Source: Yoonia maricola (GTDB taxonomy: Bacteria > Pseudomonadota > Alphaproteobacteria > Rhodobacterales > Rhodobacteraceae). From it: a stretch of DNA of 64,000 bases. The first letter of the stretch is position 1; each line of letters begins with the position of its first letter. A program made the position numbers and the translations under genes. Positions 28,782-37,118 of the stretch are shown piece after piece. The stretch covers positions 1,612,001 to 1,676,000 of the forward strand of contig NZ_PGTY01000001.1 of the NCBI RefSeq assembly GCF_002797915.1, in the 5' to 3' direction. The notes below the pieces were generated by a model. The model searched no databases. It was not told where the DNA came from and worked only from the letters and a program-made list of their open reading frames with translations.

Positions 28782-29623
28782 TCAATTGTCATCACCGTTC
28801 ATTCCGCATGCGGCCAAGAGAGTTTCTGCAAAGCTTCGCCGGAACGTTTGAATGGCTTCAAAATTATCGCCAGTAGTATGATGCGCAAAAACAACCAAAG
28901 CCTTTTCGTCCTTCATCAACCAACCGGCATACCAACCCTCGAATGCGCCAGAAAACGCACCTGGACGGACTGGACCAGAACCTGTCTTTCCATGGAGCGT
29001 CAGGTTTCCAACTTGCCCGGTTCTCGATATGTCGATCAAGTTTGCAAGATGTTCTTCCTCCACGGCAAGCTCACCGCTCATCAGGTTTTTCAGGAAGCGC
29101 ACCTTTTCTGTAACGGAAATCTTGAGCGGCCCGCCTAGCCAGAAACTATCGTGACCATCTGGGACTTCTGCGTTGCCATAACCCCAATCTTGAAGTTCTT
29201 CGCGATAGCGCGCCGCGCCGACGTCCACTGCAAGGTCCTGGAAGTACCATGCGGAGGACCGTTGAAACGCCGACCTCAGCGTCTGACCTTGTCTCCAGGC
29301 TTCTGGCCAGTAGCTCTCGGCAGGACGCAAATCGGGGTCCCAATCGCGCCAATGTTCAATACTGGTTGCGGCGTCTACCTCCAACCCAATTATGGTGTTT
29401 GGGATCTTAAATGTGGCGCATGTCGTGTTTCGAGATCACTGCCTTCCAAGCTACAACGTTGACCGGTCATCAGGTCGAGTGCCAGGAAGCTCGATTGCCG
29501 GTCATCAAGTTCGTCTATGAACCGATCTCGGTCGACCAATACGTCAGCCCTCGCCGAAGTCACTGAAACCGTAAGAAGCAACATGGCGATCGCCGACTGA
29601 ATAGAAGATTTGAGTAACACCAA
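28782..29623 (-). pseudogene. Class D (OXA-type) beta-lactamase pseudogene, broken at the catalytic STFK motif
   Basis: Two frames join into one OXA-like protein of about 270 residues. The first (29623-29390) encodes a signal peptide and SSFLALDLMTGQRC, then stops. The second (from about 29413 to 28782) encodes TFKIPNTIIGLE, the SSAWYFQ helix, a WGYGN motif, KTGSGP and GWYAGWL, all class D marks. At the junction the expected Ser-Thr-Phe-Lys is absent: the second frame reads Ala-Thr-Phe-Lys, and the spacing fits a loss of about 7 bp that removed the His-Ser codons. Even ribosomal slippage would not restore the nucleophilic Ser, so the product should be inactive. A sequencing error cannot be excluded. 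Confidence 0.82.
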
Positions 29624-29821
29624 CAGGTCCTTTCAAAATTCCATCGGCGCCATTCGCCATAGAGATGCGCCTGCCTAGCCCGCTAAAACCCGCCTCACCA
29701 GACCGGCTTTGCAAATTGGCAGGTTACTGCCACATGACGAAATATCTTAGTTGGGCCGATGGCGGGAGTTAATGCGCTCCGCTGCGTTTGGTAGTTTGTG
29801 CTCAGAGCCGCCGTCCCGCTA

Positions 29822-30541
29822 CTACGCGTCTTCGCCCGTCTCCGCCTTCAACGCTTCCAGATCAGGCACACGGATATCGCGCCGCTCATCAAAAGCGATC
29901 AGCCCGTCCTTTTTCAGCGCGGACATCTGGCGGCTGACTGTTTCAATCGTCAGCCCCAGATAGTTCGCCATCGTCTCGCGCGTGATCGGCAGGGTGAAGG
30001 TTGTCGCAGCAGTCTCGCCCGGCTTTAGTGACGCCATACGTGTAGCGATCATATGCAAAAGCGATGCGATCTTTTCGCGGGCTGTCTTGCGGCCCAGAAC
30101 AAGCATCCATTCGCGTGCCGCATCCAGTTCATCCAACGTCATCTCAAGCAGGCGCTGACCGACATGTGGCGTGTTTTCGATCACTGCTTCAAAAGGTTTA
30201 CGGCGGAAGCAGCATAGCATCACGTCTGTCTCGGCGATCACATCGCAATCGATGGTTTCGCGATGAGGCCGCCCTATAAAATCGCCTGGCAATAACAAAC
30301 CCACCATCTGCACCCGTCCATCGGGCAATGTCCGGGTCAGGCTGGACACCCCAGAGACTATGGAACCCACAAATTCCAGTGGGTCGCCATTGAAGAAAAT
30401 CGTCTGGCCAGCGGCATAGCTGCGATAGTATTTGATTTCTTCGAGCTGATCCAACTCGTCAGGCTCACATCTTGAACAAACCGCATTGTAACGTATTGGA
30501 CAATCCGCGCAGGAGCGCAGCGTGGGGACGGCAAGCGACAT
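29822..30541 (-). CDS. fnrL: Oxygen-responsive regulator FnrL (Crp/Fnr family)
   Basis: 239 residues. Binds a [4Fe-4S] cluster through cysteines in CADCPIRYNAVCSRC (residues ~11-25) plus a distal Cys; oxygen destroys the cluster and DNA binding. The cyclic-nucleotide-binding-like fold and the dimer helix ARWM-type EMTLDELDAAREWM follow, then a helix-turn-helix TRETMANYLGLTIETVSRQM with the E--SR recognition residues specific for TTGAT half-sites. The start at 30541 (MSLAVPTL) has AGGGA 9 bases upstream; the frame extends 21 residues further. It sits near ccoNOQP and usp, whose boxes it should bind. Confidence 0.93.
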   Translation of the reverse strand: MSLAVPTLRSCADCPIRYNAVCSRCEPDELDQLEEIKYYRSYAAGQTIFFNGDPLEFVGSIVSGVSSLTRTLPDGRVQMVGLLLPGDFIGRPHRETIDCDVIAETDVMLCCFRRKPFEAVIENTPHVGQRLLEMTLDELDAAREWMLVLGRKTAREKIASLLHMIATRMASLKPGETAATTFTLPITRETMANYLGLTIETVSRQMSALKKDGLIAFDERRDIRVPDLEALKAETGEDA

Positions 30542-30786
30542 ATAGTGAATCCCTGGGTCGATTTGGCTGTTGCCATTATGGCCTAATTTCATCGAAATCA
30601 CCAACCGACAATGCGACGCAGCGCATGGTCAAACGCAGTCATATGTTTTTTTCTTGACTCAAGCCGCCCCCCTCATCCCATACTCAATTAAATGTAAGAC
30701 ATTTGACGCCTGCAGGTTTTTGGCGTCTGGCCCCGTGGCCCAATACGCCAGAATAGGCGAAATTTCATGAACTGGGAGGATATTTC

Positions 30787-32187
30787 ATGAACCTTAGACC
30801 TGATCCAACATTCTATCCAACCGCAAAGATTGCGATGGAGGCGCCGGTTGAAACTGTGGCCTTTACGCTGATGCTTAGCCCCGATGGCAGCCAGCCCGAC
30901 GGACTTGCAGTGGTTGACGTTGACCCAACGTCAGACACCTACGGTGACATCGTGCATAGCCTCTTTATGCCCAACAAAGGCGATGAGTTTCATCACTTTG
31001 GCTGGAATGCCTGCTCTTCCGCGCTGTCACCTTTGACCGGTCACGCGTTCCTTGAGCGCCGCTATCTGATCATTCCCGGCATCCGTTCCAGCCGCATCTA
31101 CATTATTGACGTAAAAGAGCCGCTGAAGGCCAAAATTCATAAAATTATTGAACCCGAAGAACTGTTTGAAAAGACGGGCTATTCCCGCCCACACACTATC
31201 CACTGCGGTCCTGAAGGTATCTATGTTTCGACCTTGGGTGGCGGTGGTGAAGACGGCACTGATGGCCCTCCGGGTATCTTCATCATGGATTGCGAGACGT
31301 TCGACATTCTGGGTCGCTACGAAATGGATCGGGGCATTCAGGACAAGCACTATGATTTCTGGTGGAACCTGCCGCGTGACTACATGGTCAGTTCCGAGTG
31401 GGGTCTACCACCGCAGTTCGAAAACGGGATCGTGCCAGAGGACCTGCTGTCCAACAAATACGGCCATACCATCCACTTCTGGGACCTGCGTGCGCGCAAG
31501 AACATCCAGAGCATTGATCTGGGTGAAAACCATCAGATGGCTTTGGAAATCCGCCCGGCCCATGATCCGGCCAAGGAATACGGCTTCTGCGGTGTGGTGG
31601 TCGATACAACTAATCTGCAAGGTGCGATCTTTACTTGGTGGCGCAAGGAGGATGGCACATTTGAGGCCAAGAAGACCATTACGATTGATCCGGTGCCTGC
31701 GGATGCAGATGATCTGCCCGAACTGCTGAAAGGCTTTGGGGCCTGCCCGCCTCTGGTCACTGACATCGACCTTAGCCTGGATGACCGTTTCCTCTATGTG
31801 GCCTGCTGGGGCTTGGGCGAGATGCATCAGTATGATGTGTCTGACCCAATGAATCCCAAGCTGGCGGGTAAGGTTGACCTTGGCGGGATCGTCAAAAAAA
31901 CCAAGCACCCCAATGGCAAAGACTTTGGCTATGGCCCGCAAATGGTCGAGATCAGCCGCGATGGCAAACGCGTCTATTGGACCAACTCGCTCTACTCCAC
32001 TTGGGATGATCAGTTCTATCCCGGTGAACGCGGAGCCGCGATGGTTTGCGCTGACGTCGGCAAAGACGGTGGGCTGACGCTGAACAAGGACTTCTGGGTC
32101 GAATTCCCTGAAGGCTACCGCAGCCACCAGATCAGGTTGGAAGGTGGGGATTGTTCCACCGATAGCTTCTGCTACCCCTCGGTCTGA
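30787..32187 (+). CDS. mtoX: SBP56-family methanethiol oxidase (selenium-binding protein 1 type)
   Basis: 466 residues. The SBP56 family includes bacterial methanethiol oxidase, a copper enzyme that turns methanethiol, O2 and water into formaldehyde, H2S and H2O2. Family marks: an HHFGWNACSSA segment, SRPHTIHCGPEGIYVSTLG, TDIDLSLDDRFLYVACWG and the C-terminal GYRSHQIRLEGGDCSTDSFC. Histidines in HHFGWN, RPHTIHCG and YRSHQI are candidate copper ligands. No signal peptide is seen, unlike the periplasmic Hyphomicrobium enzyme, so export is uncertain. A GGGAGG precedes the ATG. The next gene is a membrane protein 12 bp downstream. The substrate is inferred from the family only. Confidence 0.82.
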   Translation: MNLRPDPTFYPTAKIAMEAPVETVAFTLMLSPDGSQPDGLAVVDVDPTSDTYGDIVHSLFMPNKGDEFHHFGWNACSSALSPLTGHAFLERRYLIIPGIRSSRIYIIDVKEPLKAKIHKIIEPEELFEKTGYSRPHTIHCGPEGIYVSTLGGGGEDGTDGPPGIFIMDCETFDILGRYEMDRGIQDKHYDFWWNLPRDYMVSSEWGLPPQFENGIVPEDLLSNKYGHTIHFWDLRARKNIQSIDLGENHQMALEIRPAHDPAKEYGFCGVVVDTTNLQGAIFTWWRKEDGTFEAKKTITIDPVPADADDLPELLKGFGACPPLVTDIDLSLDDRFLYVACWGLGEMHQYDVSDPMNPKLAGKVDLGGIVKKTKHPNGKDFGYGPQMVEISRDGKRVYWTNSLYSTWDDQFYPGERGAAMVCADVGKDGGLTLNKDFWVEFPEGYRSHQIRLEGGDCSTDSFCYPSV

Positions 32188-32199
32188 TCCTTGTTTGAA

Positions 32200-32865
32200 A
32201 TGACCACAGTGACGGCCCTTTGGTGGGCCGTCATCGTCTCTGGCGTCTATCACGGGCTTAATCCCGGGATGGGGTGGCCCTTGGCCGTATCAGCCGCACT
32301 GATGGAGCGGAAAACCTCCGCCCTGCCCGGCGCGCTGTTCGCGCTGGCAGCTGGGCATTTTCTGGCAATGTGCGCGATCCTTTTGCCGTTTTCGATGATG
32401 GTGACTTTGGTCTATTGGGAGGGGCAGATAAGATTGGGTGCCGGATTGCTGGTCATTGGCCTTGGAATCTATTTATTGATCAACCGGAAACACCCCCGGT
32501 TTTTGGCCCGCGTGCCGCCATCAAAGCTGGCACTTTGGTCGTTTCTTGCCGCAATGGCGCATGGGGCGGGGCTGATGTTGGTACCGATATTCCTGGGCAT
32601 TTGCGCGCCTGAGAGCCTCAACGCAGGACACCAAGCCGCCGAAAGCCTGATGGCCAGCAATATACGAATGGCCTTTGTCGTGGCGGGCGTTCACACGGCT
32701 GCGATGACCATGGCAGGCGGGGCGCTGGCTGCCGGCATGTATTTCTGGCTGGGTCTCAAGTTTTTGTCGCGAACGTGGTTCAACTTGGATGTTGTCTGGG
32801 CGCTTAGCCTGATCCTTGTCGGCGGCATCGGAATTATGACCGCATCGCACACAACGTCGATTTAG
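32200..32865 (+). CDS. Polytopic membrane protein linked to the methanethiol oxidase gene
   Basis: 221 residues with six or seven hydrophobic segments. The first helix carries VYHGLNPGMGWPLAV, the fifth MAHGAGLMLVP and a later one GVHTAAMTMAGGAL, each with a His inside or beside the membrane. The first motif is reminiscent of the H-G-x-x-P-G segment of NicO/RcnA-type metal transporters, but the second family motif is not found, so membership is not claimed. Position 12 bp after mtoX suggests cotranscription and a role in copper supply, or in export of the reaction product. An ATG at 32200 is used; a TTG at 32191 is possible. It overlaps iclR by 4 bp, tail to tail. Confidence 0.65.
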   Translation: MTTVTALWWAVIVSGVYHGLNPGMGWPLAVSAALMERKTSALPGALFALAAGHFLAMCAILLPFSMMVTLVYWEGQIRLGAGLLVIGLGIYLLINRKHPRFLARVPPSKLALWSFLAAMAHGAGLMLVPIFLGICAPESLNAGHQAAESLMASNIRMAFVVAGVHTAAMTMAGGALAAGMYFWLGLKFLSRTWFNLDVVWALSLILVGGIGIMTASHTTSI

Positions 32866-33629
32866 CGCCCTGCGATGACCGATAGCTCATCCGCTGCCGC
32901 GCGCAGCGGTTCCAAATACTCAACCAAGTCAGGTAGATCGCGGCGTTGTTCCGGCGCATGAATGGACAATGTCGACAACAACCGGCCGCGGTTGTCGACG
33001 ATCGGAACGGCTATTGCTGTCATGCCCGGCATGAACTCTTCATTGTCGGTGGCATAGCCGCGCCCACGTGTTTTGGTCAGCTCATCCTGCAGCTTTTCAG
33101 GGCATGTAATGGTCTGATCTGTCTGCCTATCAAGGCTGTGGTTCTTCAAGAAACGTTCAAGGTAGTCGGGCCTTAAGGTCGACAAGTACATCTTGCCGCT
33201 GGCAGTGCAGTGAAACGGCACCTGCGTGCCAACGGGCAGTTGAATACGCAATGGCCAATGTGTCTCAACCCGGTCCAAATAAAACATCCCCTCGCGTTCA
33301 GGGATCGCAAGATTGCATGTCTCGCCCACCTTCATCGCCAGCGACTTGAGCACCGCAAGACGGACAGTGCGAATACGCTCGGACGACAGGGTATTGATCG
33401 ACAGATGGCGCATACGGCGACCAGGGCTGTAGGACCGACCGTCAATGTCGCGTTGCAGAAAACCTTCGGCTTCTGCCGTGGCAAAAAGGCGATGAATAGT
33501 CGGCTTCGGCAGGCCAAGTGTTTCGTTCACCACCGACGGGGTTACGGGAACACCGACCTTCGCGACTTCCTCCAGCAGCAACAAGAGCCGCAGGTTTGTC
33601 GGAATTTGGCCGGTGTCCTCATCTTTCAT
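32862..33629 (-). CDS. IclR-family transcriptional regulator
   Basis: 255 residues from this start. An N-terminal winged helix (NETLGLPKPTIHRLFATAEAEG) is followed by the IclR effector domain, with PFHCTASGKMYLSTL and the C-terminal ATDNEEFMPGMTAIAVPI block. It probably senses the substrate of the adjacent TRAP transporter. It is the last gene after dctM, separated by under 20 bp, so it would be cotranscribed and autoregulated. A TTG at 33638 is a second possible start: its GAGGG is 4 bases away, against 13 bases for the ATG. Confidence 0.88.
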   Translation of the reverse strand: MKDEDTGQIPTNLRLLLLLEEVAKVGVPVTPSVVNETLGLPKPTIHRLFATAEAEGFLQRDIDGRSYSPGRRMRHLSINTLSSERIRTVRLAVLKSLAMKVGETCNLAIPEREGMFYLDRVETHWPLRIQLPVGTQVPFHCTASGKMYLSTLRPDYLERFLKNHSLDRQTDQTITCPEKLQDELTKTRGRGYATDNEEFMPGMTAIAVPIVDNRGRLLSTLSIHAPEQRRDLPDLVEYLEPLRAAADELSVIAGR

Positions 33630-33647
33630 ATCGCTCAACTATCCCTC

Positions 33648-35006
33648 TTATCTGTCTGGAAGGATCATTAGCGCAGTTTCAGGCACAAGGGCTACAAAGA
33701 ACCACACACTGATCAGCGCGATCAGATAAGGTACGATGTAGCGCAGCAGACGGAAATAAGGCACGCCCGTCACGCCAGAGGCCACATAGAGATTGAGCCC
33801 ATAGGGTGGTGTCACAAAGCCGATGGATGCACCCACAAGGAACACAACAGCAAAGTGGATCGGATCAATACCGACCGACGCCGCGATTGGCGCGAGGATT
33901 GGTGCAAGAATGATGGTCACCGGCAGCGATTCAAGGATCATCCCTGTGACAAACACAATCGCCATCGACGTGAACAGCACCGCATAGTAGCCGCCCATAC
34001 CGGTCACAAATTCACCGATAAAGTCTTTGGCGCCCAGCGACGACATCACCTGCTGCATCGCTACTGATACGGCGATCAACGGCACAAGAATACCCGAGAT
34101 CTGCGCAGAACGCGACACAATGGATGGGATCTGTGGAACGGTGAAACCTTCAACGACAAACATTGAGCCATAGCTTTTCTGTTCGACAGGAAGATCAGCA
34201 GAACTGCCCATCATCTTGTTCAGCGGGAAGCAGATCAGACCAACCAGCACACAGAAGCCCACGGTTACGCCCGCCGCTTCAGTTGGAGAGAAGCGACCGG
34301 TGTAGATACCCCAAAGCACCAGACCAATGGCAAAGAAGCCCAACCAAGCACCGATACCGGTCTTGATCATCCGCGAAATCGACAAGCCGATCAAAACGCC
34401 CCAGCCGTTGACAGTACAGATGATAAACGCGGCGGTCATCATACCCAAAACCATCAGTGAGCCGGGAATGATACCCGCCACAAACAGGTCAGAGATCGGC
34501 AGGTTCAGCAAGAAACCGTACACGATGAAGATAATGGACGGCGGGATAATGATACCAACCGTACCGCCTGCAGCAGCGGTCGCCGCCGAGAAGCGTTCAT
34601 CATAGTTACCCTTCACCATTTCAGGGTGCAGCATCGAGCCGATGGTTGCCGTGGTCGCAGAGTTGGATCCAGAGATTGCAGCAAAGAGACCGCAAGCCGC
34701 GATGGAAGCCATTGCCAGACCGCCGCGCAGCCAGCCAAGGACCGAATAGGCGAAATCTGATAATCGTCGGGCAATACCAGACTGGTTAATCAAATCCCCT
34801 GTCAGAATGAAGAGCGGCATCGCTAACAGCGCAAAGCCCTTACTGAAGACGTTGATAAGTTCGTTACCCGTGTTCGCCAAAGGCAGATCAATGACAAAGC
34901 TGATGCCAATAACCCAGTAGAAGATAACAAGAAGGACAGGTGTACCCAACATGAAGAAGAGTGTCACACCCAGTGAAATAAGCGTAATCCAAGTACTATC
35001 GGCCAT
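33648..35006 (-). CDS. dctM: TRAP transporter large membrane subunit DctM
   Basis: 452 residues, about twelve to fourteen hydrophobic segments, the sodium-driven transport subunit. LAMPLFILTGDLINQSG, then the AAISGSNSATTATIGSM block and GGTVGIIIPPSIIFIVYG are DctM marks. Last structural gene of the TRAP operon; its start overlaps the dctQ stop by 1 bp. Substrate unknown; a carboxylate is common for DctP-type systems. Confidence 0.95.
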   Translation of the reverse strand: MADSTWITLISLGVTLFFMLGTPVLLVIFYWVIGISFVIDLPLANTGNELINVFSKGFALLAMPLFILTGDLINQSGIARRLSDFAYSVLGWLRGGLAMASIAACGLFAAISGSNSATTATIGSMLHPEMVKGNYDERFSAATAAAGGTVGIIIPPSIIFIVYGFLLNLPISDLFVAGIIPGSLMVLGMMTAAFIICTVNGWGVLIGLSISRMIKTGIGAWLGFFAIGLVLWGIYTGRFSPTEAAGVTVGFCVLVGLICFPLNKMMGSSADLPVEQKSYGSMFVVEGFTVPQIPSIVSRSAQISGILVPLIAVSVAMQQVMSSLGAKDFIGEFVTGMGGYYAVLFTSMAIVFVTGMILESLPVTIILAPILAPIAASVGIDPIHFAVVFLVGASIGFVTPPYGLNLYVASGVTGVPYFRLLRYIVPYLIALISVWFFVALVPETALMILPDR

Positions 35007-35674
35007 CAGACATCCCCCCCGATAACAGCTTGCTTGATGATCTGATCACCAGATTTGTAGTTGCGCCAATCCTCCAACCAATTGCCGATCACGCGGCCAG
35101 ACATCAGGGTAAAGGCAATCGGGACCGTGATGTAGAACCACCATTTCATGACGTCATCGACACCATCGACCAATTGAAAGTTGTCCGCGGACAAGGCGGT
35201 GAAGCGGAGCGATGTTGTGATTGCAATCCAGCAAAAGCCAAACCAAAGCATGGCATCCAATGTCAGCGTTGCCATCTGACCAGCAGGCGGCATCTTGGAG
35301 CGGAATTCGCTAAAGCTCAGGTGCGTCCGTAGCTTTACATTGTAAGAACAGGCAAACCACGCCATCACCATGAACAAGAATGGCGGAACCGTGGTCGAAC
35401 CTGACCACTGGCTGGAAAAGACAAACCGGTCAATCACGCCCCAGCAAATAATGCCCGCAATAATAAGGTACATGACCACCGCGATCGTCCGCTCTAGATG
35501 GCGTTCAAGGAAGGGGATGTAGTGATATATCAAATGCGCCAGCACACCGCCGACAAAGGTAAAGACAAAACAGAACAGCCACATGCCGTCAGCATCGAAT
35601 GCTTGCCGCATGTCCCACGAACTGCCCGAGAAGATAGCGGGCACAACAGCCACCGCTTCAGCCAAGATTGACAT
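35006..35674 (-). CDS. dctQ: TRAP transporter small membrane subunit DctQ
   Basis: 222 residues, somewhat longer than the usual ~170, with four or five membrane segments and a DctQ-type MVMAWFACSYNVKLRTHLSF region. It bridges DctP and DctM. A strong hairpin terminator lies between dctP and this gene, so it is probably made at lower level than DctP. Confidence 0.9.
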   Translation of the reverse strand: MSILAEAVAVVPAIFSGSSWDMRQAFDADGMWLFCFVFTFVGGVLAHLIYHYIPFLERHLERTIAVVMYLIIAGIICWGVIDRFVFSSQWSGSTTVPPFLFMVMAWFACSYNVKLRTHLSFSEFRSKMPPAGQMATLTLDAMLWFGFCWIAITTSLRFTALSADNFQLVDGVDDVMKWWFYITVPIAFTLMSGRVIGNWLEDWRNYKSGDQIIKQAVIGGDV

Positions 35675-35732
35675 ATAGGTCTCCCCCCTAATGTGTCAGA
35701 GTGCCGCCACTATGGGGCGGTCAATTTTAGTT

Positions 35733-35767
35733 GAAAAGGGCCGACCGAACTCCCATTCGGCCGGCCC
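35733..35767 (-). terminator. Intra-operon terminator/attenuator between dctP and dctQ
   Basis: Read on the minus strand, GGGCCGGCCGAA (35767-35756) pairs with TTCGGTCGGCCC (35749-35738) as a 12-bp stem with one G:U pair and a 6-base loop, followed by TTTT. This is a canonical intrinsic terminator 28 bp after dctP. Confidence 0.85.
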
Positions 35768-35795
35768 AATTCTTACGGGTTATGCAAAGGCTAAC

Positions 35796-37028
35796 TTAGC
35801 CCTTCCACCAACGGCGTGGTTCAACGTTTTCTGGCAAAGTATTCGCGTCGATCGTGCGCACTTCGTCATAGATCTCCTGATACGTATCCAGACCACCGGA
35901 CCAGCCGTTCAGGCGCTCGCGCCACTCTTCCCAAAGTGCGGGCTGATACTCAGGTGAACACATCTCTTCGGCCTTCTTGATCTCTTCCGGAGACAGGAAC
36001 GCGTTGCGCACGTTGTTTTGCGCAAAGATTGTGTTTGGCAGCTGTGGATCAGACTGACCAACGGTGTTGATCAGGGCCACTTCGTTTGCAGCCTGAACAT
36101 GCGTCTGCGCCCAGTAAGACGATTCCATCACCGCATCCTGCAAATACCCTTCAAGGCTATCAAAGACAGAGGCAGACATCGCTGTGTGCTCGGTCCCGCA
36201 GAAGAAGTTCAGGTGAACAGATTGGGACACAACAGGCGCCATGTTTGCATATGCCACAGCAGAGGCCCATGTTTCCGCACCATCGATCAGGCCTTGCTTC
36301 AGACCATCAAGTGTTTCCTCCCAAGCCACTGGAACAGGGTTCAGGTTCAGCGCGTTCATCGCGATGCGACCCAGCTGTGTCCCTGTCACACGGTTCTTTG
36401 TGCCAAAGAGTTCCTCAACCGACGTCACCGTTGGCTTGTCTTCAAAGTTCAGACCCATCTGGATGCCGCGCAGTTCTGCATGGCTGAACAAGAACTTCAG
36501 GCCGTGGCGCTTTTCATACGGTTCGCGCAGCAGACGCATGGAGGCTGGTGAGTACAGGAAGTGGTACTGGTCTGCACGGTTTCGGAACATATAGGCATAG
36601 TCCAGAACGTTCAGATAAGGCGCACCACCGGCAGAGTTTTGTGTCGATGCCGCATAGATATCGACGATACCTTGCTGCGTTTTCTCGACGCAGGACGTCT
36701 GACCACAGATTTGGTTATCCCCGATAAACTCGATCCGAATCTCACCATCGGTCCGTGCTTCAAGGTCGCGTGCAAATTCCAGCGCGCCTGCGCGCTCGAT
36801 CAGCAGGTTGCGTGCATTAAAGCCTGCAGCACCAAATTTCAGCGTATATTTTGCTTCCTTTGAGAAGCGACGCTCGTAAGTTGATTCAGCAGCAGACGCC
36901 AAGTTTGCAAGGCTCATCGCTCCCCCGAATGTGCCCGCAGCCATCAGCGTCGAGCTCATCCCGTATTGCCCTGCCAGCTTGAACAGGTCCCGCCGCGAAA
37001 TACGGCTGAGTTTATCTCCAATCATCAT
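35796..37028 (-). CDS. dctP: TRAP transporter substrate-binding protein DctP (Tat-exported)
   Basis: 410 residues. The N-terminus holds a twin-arginine signal (ISRRDLFKLAGQYG, Arg pair at residues ~11-12), so it is exported folded to the periplasm. The mature part is a DctP/TAXI-like extracytoplasmic receptor: RITGTQLGRIAMNAL-like hinge region, EETLDGLKQGLIDGAET and a C-terminal helix. It captures the substrate for DctQM. The start at 37028 follows GGGAGGA. Divergent from the GMC oxidoreductase gene. Confidence 0.93.
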   Translation of the reverse strand: MMIGDKLSRISRRDLFKLAGQYGMSSTLMAAGTFGGAMSLANLASAAESTYERRFSKEAKYTLKFGAAGFNARNLLIERAGALEFARDLEARTDGEIRIEFIGDNQICGQTSCVEKTQQGIVDIYAASTQNSAGGAPYLNVLDYAYMFRNRADQYHFLYSPASMRLLREPYEKRHGLKFLFSHAELRGIQMGLNFEDKPTVTSVEELFGTKNRVTGTQLGRIAMNALNLNPVPVAWEETLDGLKQGLIDGAETWASAVAYANMAPVVSQSVHLNFFCGTEHTAMSASVFDSLEGYLQDAVMESSYWAQTHVQAANEVALINTVGQSDPQLPNTIFAQNNVRNAFLSPEEIKKAEEMCSPEYQPALWEEWRERLNGWSGGLDTYQEIYDEVRTIDANTLPENVEPRRWWKG

Positions 37029-37054
37029 GTTTCCTCCCATGTTGTTGATTATTG

Positions 37055-37088
37055 AGACTATTAGTTTCAAAAAAGCCTAGTATAGTCT
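37055..37088. promoter_or_regulatory. Candidate operator in the dctP / GMC oxidoreductase divergent promoter
   Basis: AGACTA (37055-37060) and TAGTCT (37083-37088) are inverted, 22 bp apart, in the 90-bp gap that must hold both promoters. The IclR regulator of the cluster is the obvious candidate to bind here. Only the symmetry and the position support this. Confidence 0.35.
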
Positions 37089-37118
37089 TCGCGTTCTGCA
37101 TAGAGTTTTCTCACATTG

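Noticed and set aside
30767..30790. Seven-residue leader frame MNWEDIS overlapping the mtoX start by ATGA
   Set aside because: It has no ribosome-binding site of its own and is better explained by the repeated ATTTCATGAAC around the real site; too short to support.
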